The notes under the pieces are model-generated. The model had not been told where the DNA came from and ran no database searches. It saw only the letters and a program-made list of their open reading frames with translations. A stretch of 16,275 nucleotides of DNA, taken from assembly GCA_034117945.1 (NCBI GenBank), contig JAXEOR010000152.1, positions 1-16,275 of the forward strand. Reading direction: 5' to 3'. Shown here in pieces: positions 6,746 to 13,844 of this stretch. The first letter of the stretch is position 1; every line of letters begins with the position of its first letter. The DNA is from SIG438 sp034117945. GTDB lineage: Bacteria; Bacillota; Clostridia; HGM11514. Position numbers and translations under genes: made by a program.

Positions 6746-7633
6746 TTACTCTTGATTTTCATACCCAAAATTTTTGATCAGATAATCGTTGTTGCGCCAG
6801 TCCTCCTTCACCTTCACCCAAAGCTCCAGATGCACCTTGCAGTCCAGCATCCGCTCCAGCTCCCGCCGGGCGGAGGTTCCGATTTTTTTCATCATGGAAC
6901 CGTTTTTTCCGATCAAAATCATTTTATGGCTGGCCTTTTCTGTGTAAATCACTCCATGGATCCGGCAAAGCTCACCCTCCATTTTCATTTGCTCAATCTC
7001 TACTGCCACCCCGTGAGGCACCTCATGAGACAGAAAGCGCAGCACCTTTTCCCGAATCAGCTCTCCGGCAATCTGCCGTTCCGTCTGATCCGTCACCATA
7101 TCGTCCGGAAAAAACTTGGGGCCGGAGGGCAGGTATTTCTTCATTTCCGCCACCAATTCCGGCAGGCCATCCCCCTTCAGGGCGCTGACCGGCACCACCG
7201 CCTCAAAAGGACACAGGGCACAATATTTTTCTATCATGGGCAGCAGCTTTTCCTTGGGCACCAAATCCACCTTGTTGATCACCAAAATCACTGCGCAATA
7301 GCAGTTTCGCAGCCGCTTTAACAGTTCCTCCTCCCCGCCTTCACGGGTAGCGTCCAGCAAAAACAGCACCAAATCCATATCATCCAAGGCGGAAAAGGCA
7401 GCGTTCACCATATAATTTCCCAATTTGTTTTTGGGCTGGTGCACCCCCGGCGTATCCACAAAAACAATTTGGCACCCTTCCTCCTGATACACCGCCTTAA
7501 TCTGATTTCTGGTGGTCTGGGGCTTGTTTGACACGATCGACACCTTCTGCCCCACCAGCTGATTGATCAAGGTGGATTTCCCCACATTCGGCCTGCCCAC
7601 CACTGTGGCAAATCCGGATTTAAACTGCTCCAT
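6746..7633 (-). CDS. era: GTPase Era
   Basis: Era is an essential GTPase that binds 16S rRNA near its 3' end and helps 30S subunit maturation. The 295-residue protein has G1 GRPNVGKST (13-21), the switch motif KPQTTRNQ (37-44), G3 DTPG (60-63), G4 NKVD (120-123) and G5 SAL (150-152). A C-terminal KH domain carries IGKNGSMMKKIG (241-252) and ends with LWVKVKEDWR (271-280). The ATG follows the ybeY stop codon with no gap, and GGGAGG lies inside the ybeY end. The match in length and motifs to B. subtilis Era is complete. Its neighbour YbeY also acts in 16S rRNA 3'-end maturation, so the pairing is functional as well as syntenic. Confidence 0.98.
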   Translation of the reverse strand: MEQFKSGFATVVGRPNVGKSTLINQLVGQKVSIVSNKPQTTRNQIKAVYQEEGCQIVFVDTPGVHQPKNKLGNYMVNAAFSALDDMDLVLFLLDATREGGEEELLKRLRNCYCAVILVINKVDLVPKEKLLPMIEKYCALCPFEAVVPVSALKGDGLPELVAEMKKYLPSGPKFFPDDMVTDQTERQIAGELIREKVLRFLSHEVPHGVAVEIEQMKMEGELCRIHGVIYTEKASHKMILIGKNGSMMKKIGTSARRELERMLDCKVHLELWVKVKEDWRNNDYLIKNFGYENQE

Positions 7634-8128
7634 TTAACATTCCTCCCGTGTCAGAGAAAGAGCGCTGAGCACCGCTTCCTCGTGGGTGCGCATCAGCCGC
7701 TTTTCCTCCTCTGTCATATGATCATAGCCCAACAAATGCATGAGGGAATGCACCGCCAAAAAGGCCGTTTCCCGCTCAATGCTGTGACCAAACTCCCTTG
7801 CCTGCTCCGCTGCTCTTTCCAGAGAAATCACAATGTCTCCCAAATACACCCGCCCCGTTTCCGGATCCAAATCCTCCGGGCCGATTATGGGCTGCTTTCC
7901 CGGAACCAAATCCAGCATGGGAAAGGACAACACGTCTGTGGCCCGATCGATCCCCCGCTGCTCTCGGTTGATTTCTCTGATTCCCTCATTATCTGTAAAG
8001 CTGACCGAAACCTCCGCCTCAAAGGGCAGCTGCTCCAGCCTTGCTCCCTGCTCCAGAGCCCGTTCAATCAGCTCCATGGCAGAATGATTTTCCTCAAAAT
8101 TTTCCTCAAACAGTACCTTTAGCTTCAT
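7634..8128 (-). CDS. ybeY: endoribonuclease YbeY
   Basis: YbeY is a single-strand-specific zinc endoribonuclease needed for 16S rRNA 3'-end maturation and ribosome quality control. The 164-residue protein has the diagnostic metal motif HSLMHLLGYDH (127-137), with H127, H131 and H137 as ligands, and the conserved TDVLSFP (64-70) and YLGDIVIS (95-102). The ATG at 8128 has GGGAG at about 8 nt. Its first 23 nt overlap the end of pgpH in another frame, and its stop abuts the era start, so it is likely coupled on both sides. In B. subtilis dgkA and cdd follow ybeY; both are missing here. Confidence 0.97.
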   Translation of the reverse strand: MKLKVLFEENFEENHSAMELIERALEQGARLEQLPFEAEVSVSFTDNEGIREINREQRGIDRATDVLSFPMLDLVPGKQPIIGPEDLDPETGRVYLGDIVISLERAAEQAREFGHSIERETAFLAVHSLMHLLGYDHMTEEEKRLMRTHEEAVLSALSLTREEC

Positions 8129-10139
8129 CTTGATTCTCCCGATAATCGATCCGTTTGTGATAATACCCCTTCAAGGTATGTACAAAGCTCGCCTTAATTT
8201 GTTCCAGCTCCGCCATGGTAATGTTACATTCCGCAAACTGGCCGTCCTTCAGCTTTCCTTCCACCAGCTTATCCACATACCGCTCCATTGCCCCCGGCGC
8301 ATGATCCTTTAAGGTGCGCATGGCCGCCTCCACCGTATCCGCCAGCATCACAATGGCAATTTCTTTGGTCTGAGGCTTTGGCCCTGCATAACGAAAATCG
8401 TCAATATTGGTATCCGGATCCAAATCCTTCGCCTGCTGGTAAAAATACATGGTTGCGGTGCTGCCGTGGTGCTGCAAAATAAAATCCGTCAGCCGCTTGG
8501 GCATTTTATACTGTCGTGCAATTTCCACCCCGTCAGCAGGGTGCTGCAAAATAATATCGGCACTCTCCCGGGGACTCATGTGATCATGAGGACTTTCCGA
8601 CAATTGATTTTCCTTAAACATAATGGGGTGCTTCAGCTTTCCCACGTCGTGATAATAAGCACCCACCCGAGTCAGTAACGGATCCGCCCCCACCACATAG
8701 GCTGCGTTTTCCGCCATATTCCCAACCATCAGACTGTGATGATAGGTGCCGGGCGCTTCAATCATCAGCCGCTTGAGCAAGGGATGATCCGAATTGGTCA
8801 TCTCCAGCAGCTGAAATGGGGTCAGCAAATGGAAGGCTGCTTCTAACAGGGGTAAAATGCCCAAAGCGATAATGCCGGACAAAATCACTCCGATTCCCAT
8901 CAGCAAGCCGTTGATCAACGCGTCATGAACCACGTTGTTCTCCATCATCTCCCAGCAAATTACCATAGTCGCCTCAAACAACGCCACCGGCAGACAAAAC
9001 AGAAAAATTTTGATTCTGCTGCGAATGTTCTTCAGCAGGGCAATCATCACAGCGCCGCCCAAAGCGCAGATCAGAAAGAACTCCAAATCTCCCCGCATAC
9101 AAAGAGCCGTCACAGAGCAAAACAGCACATGCATCACCAAGGCGGTTTTTTCATGGCACACCACCGCACCGATAATGGCCATGGTCAAAACCGGAATGAG
9201 ATTCATGTGAAAATCCGGCTGCCAGATAAAAAAGGACAAAATCAGCAGCATGATCCAAAAGGCCGTAATCACAGCAGCTGTCAGGTTCCAGCGAAGGGTC
9301 ATTTCCTGATATAAATCCCGAGCCGCAAAGGCGCAGAACAAAAACAGCAGAACGACCACCGCAATCACGCCGAAATAGGTAGCAAAATTGGAGAAATCCG
9401 TTTTTTGAATATACCCCATTTCCTTCATCATGGCATAATCTGCCTCGTCAATCCGCTCGCCCTTGCCAATGATCTTTTCTCCCTTTTGATAAACCACCGC
9501 CTCCACCTTGGCCGCCGCTTCTTCTTTGGCCGCTTGGGTGGCCTCCGAATCATAGGTTTTATTGGGCTTGAGCAAGGAAGAAACAAGATTATAGGCTACC
9601 CTGCGCCCGGCCTGGCTAAGATTTTTTTTGTTCAGACTTTCGCTGAGATAGGCATAGGCCTCGTCCGGCTGCTCTGCATCCAGTCCGTTTTTCATTGTTT
9701 CCTCCGAGGCGCTGATACAGCCCTCCTCAAACCGATCCAGCTCTGCCTGGCTCATGGCCAGAATCACCTGCCAGTCCTCCCGGCTGACCGAGCTGGCACT
9801 GATTTCGCTTTCGCTGAGCTCCGTATAGCTGTCATACTTTTGCCACAGCTCCCGGATTCTAGTCAGTGTTTCCTTCAATGACTTTTCTACCTGAGCCGAT
9901 ACCTCCAGATTAAAGCTGTACTGCTTTTGCACATAATCCTGTGCGTCCTTGCGCAGCTTTTCTGTTGTCAGCTTGTCTGTAATGACCCCCGAGGCATAAA
10001 TATCCACCGGGCAAATGTCTCCAGCCTCAATATTGTACCGTTTGGGCAGGTATCCCTTCATGGTAACAAACACCGTTGCCAAAAGCGTAACAATCAGCAT
10101 CAACTGCACCGCAAGCGGTTTTCTTTCCTGTTTTTTCAA
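8106..10139 (-). CDS. pgpH: membrane HD-domain c-di-AMP phosphodiesterase, PgpH/YqfF family
   Basis: PgpH-type enzymes are membrane phosphodiesterases that cleave c-di-AMP to pApA. The 677-residue protein has one N-terminal membrane segment (about 12-27), an extracellular 7TMR-HDED domain (about 30-250), and a run of roughly seven membrane segments (252-440). A cytoplasmic HD domain follows, with H467/H468, the HD pair H497-D498 in GAYYHDVGKLKHP, DH at 519-520 and D601 in LADTVEAA. The start is a TTG overlapping the phoH stop (TTGA), with AAAGGGGGA upstream; the next Met is 12 codons in, inside the membrane segment, so TTG is preferred. The size is close to the 711 residues of B. subtilis YqfF. 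Activity is inferred from family. Confidence 0.95.
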   Translation of the reverse strand: MKKQERKPLAVQLMLIVTLLATVFVTMKGYLPKRYNIEAGDICPVDIYASGVITDKLTTEKLRKDAQDYVQKQYSFNLEVSAQVEKSLKETLTRIRELWQKYDSYTELSESEISASSVSREDWQVILAMSQAELDRFEEGCISASEETMKNGLDAEQPDEAYAYLSESLNKKNLSQAGRRVAYNLVSSLLKPNKTYDSEATQAAKEEAAAKVEAVVYQKGEKIIGKGERIDEADYAMMKEMGYIQKTDFSNFATYFGVIAVVVLLFLFCAFAARDLYQEMTLRWNLTAAVITAFWIMLLILSFFIWQPDFHMNLIPVLTMAIIGAVVCHEKTALVMHVLFCSVTALCMRGDLEFFLICALGGAVMIALLKNIRSRIKIFLFCLPVALFEATMVICWEMMENNVVHDALINGLLMGIGVILSGIIALGILPLLEAAFHLLTPFQLLEMTNSDHPLLKRLMIEAPGTYHHSLMVGNMAENAAYVVGADPLLTRVGAYYHDVGKLKHPIMFKENQLSESPHDHMSPRESADIILQHPADGVEIARQYKMPKRLTDFILQHHGSTATMYFYQQAKDLDPDTNIDDFRYAGPKPQTKEIAIVMLADTVEAAMRTLKDHAPGAMERYVDKLVEGKLKDGQFAECNITMAELEQIKASFVHTLKGYYHKRIDYRENQDEAKGTV

Positions 10140-11131
10140 GCGGGATTCCCCCTTTGAGGCTTGTCCGGCCTTTGCCGCTTTGCCTCGTATTTTTCATATG
10201 CCTTGATAATTTTCCGTACCAACGGATGCCGCACCACATCCAAATCCGTAAACTTCATAATTTTGATATCCTCAATGTGATCCAGCACCTTCATGGCCTC
10301 TTTTAACCCGGAACGAACGCCACCCGGCAAATCAATCTGGGTCACGTCTCCGGTGATCACCGCCTTGGAGCCAAAGCCGATTCTGGTTAAAAACATTTTC
10401 ATCTGCTCCGGGGTGGTATTCTGAGCCTCGTCCAGAATAATAAAGCTGTCGTCCAAGGTGCGCCCCCGCATGTAGGCCAGGGGAGCAATTTCAATCGATC
10501 CCCGCTCCACATGCTTCTGATAGCTTTCCACACCCAGCATTTCATACAGTGCGTCATACAAAGGCCGCAGGTAAGGATCCACCTTGTTTTGCAGATCTCC
10601 CGGCAAAAAGCCCAGCTTTTCCCCTGCCTCCACTGCCGGCCGGGTTAAAATAATCCGGCTGACCTCCTTGGCTCGGAAGGCCTTGACCGCCATAGCCACC
10701 GCCAAATAAGTTTTCCCCGTTCCGGCAGGGCCGATGCCCAGCACCACCGTGTTATTTTCAATGGCCTCCACATACCGCTTCTGCCCCACCGTTTTGGGCT
10801 TTAAGGGCTTGCCACGGGCAGTCAGACAGATACAGTCCTTGGCAAGCTCCGCCGCCTGCCCCTCCTGTCCGGTTTCTGCCATAGAAATCAAATAGTCGAT
10901 GGTTTGTTCCTCGATAACCTCTCCTGCCTGCGCCAGCCGCACCATCTGCTCCACCACAGCTGCGCACTGCTCGGTCTGCTCCCGGGTCTCTCCTGTAATT
11001 TTAAATTCGGTTCCCCGGTGCAGCAGCTGCACGCCAAACTTTTTTTCCAGCAGCTTTGCATTTGCGTCAAAGCTGCCCATAACCTCCATTGCATGATCAA
11101 TGCTGTTCACTGTCACTGTTTTCTGTATCAT
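10136..11131 (-). CDS. phoH: PhoH-like ATPase (YbeZ/PhoL type)
   Basis: This 331-residue protein is a cytoplasmic PhoH-family ATPase that commonly sits beside and works with YbeY in RNA metabolism. It has an N-terminal KH-like part (about 1-75) and a P-loop domain. Walker A GPAGTGKT is at 134-141, the TRPAVEAGEKLGFLPGD stretch at 163-179, Walker B ILDEAQ at 232-237, and the TGDVTQIDLP motif at 260-269. The ATG at 11131 has AAGGAG 9 nt upstream. The first 35 nt overlap the end of yqfD, and the stop overlaps the TTG of pgpH by 4 nt. The specific RNA substrate is not known; the name phoH is historical and does not imply phosphate control here. Confidence 0.96.
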   Translation of the reverse strand: MIQKTVTVNSIDHAMEVMGSFDANAKLLEKKFGVQLLHRGTEFKITGETREQTEQCAAVVEQMVRLAQAGEVIEEQTIDYLISMAETGQEGQAAELAKDCICLTARGKPLKPKTVGQKRYVEAIENNTVVLGIGPAGTGKTYLAVAMAVKAFRAKEVSRIILTRPAVEAGEKLGFLPGDLQNKVDPYLRPLYDALYEMLGVESYQKHVERGSIEIAPLAYMRGRTLDDSFIILDEAQNTTPEQMKMFLTRIGFGSKAVITGDVTQIDLPGGVRSGLKEAMKVLDHIEDIKIMKFTDLDVVRHPLVRKIIKAYEKYEAKRQRPDKPQRGNPA

Positions 11132-12314
11132 CTATCAAATCTCCTTGCAGTTCCGGCTCGTAAGTTTGCTGCAGCGCAATATTCTCCAAGCATTCAAAGG
11201 TGCAGCTGACCTTAATCTCACCATTTTCCTCGGCCTGAATTTCCCGGCTGACAGAAACCAGCTCCGTTCCCTCGGGCACCTCTGCGGAAAGCTCCTGTGT
11301 CATTTCCTCCTCCGCCCTTTGAGCCGCTTCCTCCTCCGTCAGCTCCTGACGGGTCACAGAAAGCTCCCGTACCGTCCGTCTGGTGACGGACACACCCCCG
11401 GCACTCCAAACCGTTTCTTCTATTGTATCACATTCGGGATATATATTTCCAGTATTTCCGAAGAAATTTATAAAAATTTTTGAAATTTTTATTCCATAAC
11501 GGTTTTTTTGCTGTCCGGTCAGCTCTCTTTTTTCCAAAATCAGGGGGACCGTCCTGTTTTTTTGTGTCCAGGTGCGGGCAATTACCTCCCCAAAGGAATG
11601 CACCGGAAGGGGCTGCTCCACCTCAACTCCCTTTAGAGCCGAAACCAAAAGCTGTCCCTTGGTGACCGTGTCTCCCACCTTCACCTGGGCCTCTCCTTCC
11701 CGAACCAGCATCAGCTCTATCACCCCGTCCTTGGCAGAAACCAGGTGGCAGGGCTGATCAGCCGGAATCATTTGAGGGGCCAAGGTGCGCTCCTTGATTT
11801 CCACCGTTACATCCGTTCCCTTCACCCGAACTCCCACCCACGCAACCGTATTTAACTGCTGCAGCACCTCAAAGCGTACCTTTTCTTCATCGATGGATCT
11901 GCTCCACACCCATTTTTTGATGCCGTTTTCCTTTAAAATCCGGTTTAAGGCAAACAAATCCGTTTTCTCTACTCCAATCACCTCAATCTTCCAAACCAAG
12001 GAGCTGAGCAAATACAAAGCAGCCAAAAACAGGACAAGCCCCGCTAAAAACACCTTTCTTTTTCGGTATCGCTTCAGCAAAAAGGGCAGTCCTTTTCTTT
12101 TTTCAATGGTCACTCGGGCGCTGCTTTTGAATGCTGCTCCCCGGATCCGCTTAAAATCCGCCGCTAAAATACAAGCCTTCATGCTTCGGCCGGGCTTCAT
12201 ATTCCACAGCAAAATATCCCGGCGGCCGCATATGGATAAAAACCGTTCCGCAATCCCGCCGTCTACTGAAATTTCCAGATACCCCCTCAACCAACGGAAC
12301 AGCCGGATGAGCAT
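11097..12314 (-). CDS. yqfD: sporulation protein YqfD
   Basis: YqfD is a membrane protein made in the mother cell during sporulation; its exact task is not known. The 405-residue protein has a basic N-terminal region (RYRKRK at 82-87), one clear membrane segment at about 88-108, and a large C-terminal domain with EVIGVEKTD (111-119), VAWVGVRVKGT and VEIKERT motifs typical of the family. The length agrees with B. subtilis YqfD (398). AAGGAGG lies 7 nt before the ATG. It starts 12 nt after yqfC and overlaps phoH by 35 nt, so a sporulation promoter before yqfC could also raise the housekeeping genes downstream. Confidence 0.95.
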   Translation of the reverse strand: MLIRLFRWLRGYLEISVDGGIAERFLSICGRRDILLWNMKPGRSMKACILAADFKRIRGAAFKSSARVTIEKRKGLPFLLKRYRKRKVFLAGLVLFLAALYLLSSLVWKIEVIGVEKTDLFALNRILKENGIKKWVWSRSIDEEKVRFEVLQQLNTVAWVGVRVKGTDVTVEIKERTLAPQMIPADQPCHLVSAKDGVIELMLVREGEAQVKVGDTVTKGQLLVSALKGVEVEQPLPVHSFGEVIARTWTQKNRTVPLILEKRELTGQQKNRYGIKISKIFINFFGNTGNIYPECDTIEETVWSAGGVSVTRRTVRELSVTRQELTEEEAAQRAEEEMTQELSAEVPEGTELVSVSREIQAEENGEIKVSCTFECLENIALQQTYEPELQGDLIDDTENSDSEQH

Positions 12315-12326
12315 ACCTCTCCCTCC

Positions 12327-12611
12327 TTAATAAATGAATTCCACCTGCGTAACCACCCCGGTAATCTGAAGGCCGTCGTCACTGATGGTTTGAATTTCGA
12401 ACTGCTTCCCCTTCATTTGAAGCAAAAAGCAGGCGGTGCTGATGCGAATGCTGTCCGTCTCGTATTCAATAATAGCCTTATAATTTTCCACCGTAACCTT
12501 TTTATTCCCGCTGAACACAATCCGTGGCAGCACCAATTCCTCCGGAAATTCCAGCATCCGAACTGCTTTTTCCTTAATATTTGTTTTATCCTCCTGCCTC
12601 TTTTTTCTCAT
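12327..12611 (-). CDS. yqfC: sporulation protein YqfC
   Basis: This 94-residue protein is the usual partner of yqfD, and its length nearly equals B. subtilis YqfC (93). It has a basic start (MRKKRQEDK) and the family core PEELVLPRIVFSGNKKVTVE (23-42), ending in a beta-rich part that resembles YabP-family spore proteins. Related YabP is involved in spore coat or cortex assembly. The ATG at 12611 has AAGAGGTG 4 nt upstream; the frame stays open for 35 more codons upstream but crosses the promoter region, so that extension is rejected. A sigma-E-like promoter just upstream fits mother-cell expression. It is the first gene of the operon that ends with recO. Confidence 0.92.
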   Translation of the reverse strand: MRKKRQEDKTNIKEKAVRMLEFPEELVLPRIVFSGNKKVTVENYKAIIEYETDSIRISTACFLLQMKGKQFEIQTISDDGLQITGVVTQVEFIY

Positions 12612-12631
12612 GACGCACCTCTTTTCATTGT

Positions 12632-12660
12632 AATTTATGCAAAGAGTGGCCTGATCATGA
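12632..12660 (-). promoter_or_regulatory. candidate sigma-E-type promoter of yqfC
   Basis: On the minus strand TCATGAT (12660-12654) is followed after 14 nt by CATAAATT (12639-12632). These compare with the sigma-E consensus KMATATT and CATACAnT at 14-15 nt spacing, with 5 of 7 and 7 of 8 positions agreeing. Transcription would begin near 12625, about 14 nt before the yqfC start. In B. subtilis yqfCD is sigma-E controlled. No good sigma-A promoter was seen here, although the housekeeping genes downstream would need one somewhere. Confidence 0.4.
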
Positions 12661-12755
12661 ATATAAATAGGGAGAGGCGGCAGCCCGGCCGCCCAAGCTG
12701 CAAACGTCCCTCCCAAGTCCGGGAGACAGCATACGGGCGGAAAGGATGCCTTTAC

Positions 12756-13844
12756 ATGAAACGGATTGGATTATATCTTTGTCTGGGTGCCGTGCTGATT
12801 TTTTTGCTGGTCTGTCCCTCTGAGGCCATGTCGGCTGCGGCAAAAGGGTTGGAGCTTTGCACAAGAGCTGTGATTCCCTCCCTGTTCCCCTTCTTTATTC
12901 TTAGCTTTTTGCTGATCCGCACAGGATTTTTATCCGCAGTCTTTCGTCCGGCGCAGCCTCTTTTTTGCAGGCTGTTCGGCCTTTCTCCGGGAGGTGCGGG
13001 GGCCTTTTTCATGGGTGCCTGCGCAGGGTACCCCATCGGGGCAAAATCCGTTGTTGAACTGACCGAGTCCAACCAAATCTCCAAAGAGGAGGGGCGCCGC
13101 CTGCTGGCCTTTTGCAACAATGCGGGGCCTTTGTTTTTGGTGGGAACCGTAGGGGTGGGCATGTTTCACAATGCCGCCTGCGGTTATCTGCTGCTGGTAT
13201 CCCATCTGACCGCCGCAGTTATCATCGGAATTCTATTTCGCCGAAGTGGACGGCACTGTCAGGTCGTTTCGCCCCCTGCCCCGGCCTTATCCTGGAACCT
13301 GTTATCCGATGCTGTCAGCAGCGCAGTCAATTCCATGCTGGCCGTGTGCGGCTACATCATTTTATTTCAGGTGATCATTTGCGGATGCGTCAAAAGCGGT
13401 CTGATCTCCTGTTTGACCGTCGCCTTGACCGCAGGCCGTGGATCCCGGCTGGTTCAAGGAATTTTGTGCGGACTAATTGAAATGACCACCGGCGTTCATA
13501 TTCTGGCCGGCCTGCCCCAAATTCCCATGCGGACTGTGCTCACCGCCGTATCCGGTGTTTTGGGCTTTGGCGGACTGTGCGTTCACGCCCAAACCCTTGG
13601 CATTTTAAAGGGGTATCCGAAAAAAACATACCTGACAGGAAAGCTCCTGCAAGGTATGTTTTCACCCATTCTTACTTATTTTCTTTATCCCAAATTTTTG
13701 CCCGCCCAGACTGTGTTTTACACCCATGTTCCCACCCAGCAGGAGCTCAACGGTCAGCTTTATCTGACCCTGGCTCTGCTGGCGGTTACCATTATATTTT
13801 ATCTGATCTTTTTAACGGTATCTTATTTCCGATCAAAGCAGTGA
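12756..13844 (+). CDS. ylbJ: sporulation integral membrane protein YlbJ
   Basis: YlbJ is a polytopic membrane protein of the mother cell needed for proper spore cortex formation; it carries the nucleoside-transporter/FeoB Gate fold. The 362-residue protein begins with a membrane segment (about 5-20) and continues through about eight to ten hydrophobic stretches. The conserved YPIGAKSVVEL motif lies at about 90-100 and CNNAGPLFLVGTVG at about 117-130. It is shorter than B. subtilis YlbJ. The ATG at 12756 is preceded by GGAAAGGA. The 144-nt gap before it contains a GC-rich hairpin (GGCGGC-AGCCCG-GCCGCC, 12676-12693), but no sigma-E promoter I could place for this strand. Its last 12 nt overlap csaB, which converges. 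A strong hairpin lies in its coding sequence at 13623-13662. Confidence 0.93.
   Translation: MKRIGLYLCLGAVLIFLLVCPSEAMSAAAKGLELCTRAVIPSLFPFFILSFLLIRTGFLSAVFRPAQPLFCRLFGLSPGGAGAFFMGACAGYPIGAKSVVELTESNQISKEEGRRLLAFCNNAGPLFLVGTVGVGMFHNAACGYLLLVSHLTAAVIIGILFRRSGRHCQVVSPPAPALSWNLLSDAVSSAVNSMLAVCGYIILFQVIICGCVKSGLISCLTVALTAGRGSRLVQGILCGLIEMTTGVHILAGLPQIPMRTVLTAVSGVLGFGGLCVHAQTLGILKGYPKKTYLTGKLLQGMFSPILTYFLYPKFLPAQTVFYTHVPTQQELNGQLYLTLALLAVTIIFYLIFLTVSYFRSKQ
13623..13662 (-). terminator. candidate intrinsic terminator of the glycosyltransferase-csaB unit, inside ylbJ
   Basis: The plus strand shows AAAACATACCT (13623-13633) and its exact reverse complement AGGTATGTTTT (13652-13662). Between them is a second 5-bp stem, CAGGA (13636-13640) with TCCTG (13645-13649), around an AAGC loop. 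Read on the minus strand, the hairpin (11 bp, 2x2 internal loop, 5 bp, tetraloop) runs into six T residues before CGG, the form of an intrinsic terminator. It lies 171 nt beyond the csaB stop. On the plus strand only four T residues follow, all inside the stem, so premature ending of ylbJ is less likely. Confidence 0.55.

Noticed and set aside
12676..12693. GGCGGC-AGCCCG-GCCGCC hairpin before ylbJ, considered as a terminator
   Set aside because: No T-run follows on either strand, and it lies between divergent starts where a terminator is not expected.
12390..12755. 122-codon open upstream extension of ylbJ on the plus strand
   Set aside because: It runs antisense to yqfC and through the promoter region, and the ATG at 12756 with GGAAAGGA gives the expected YlbJ N-terminus.
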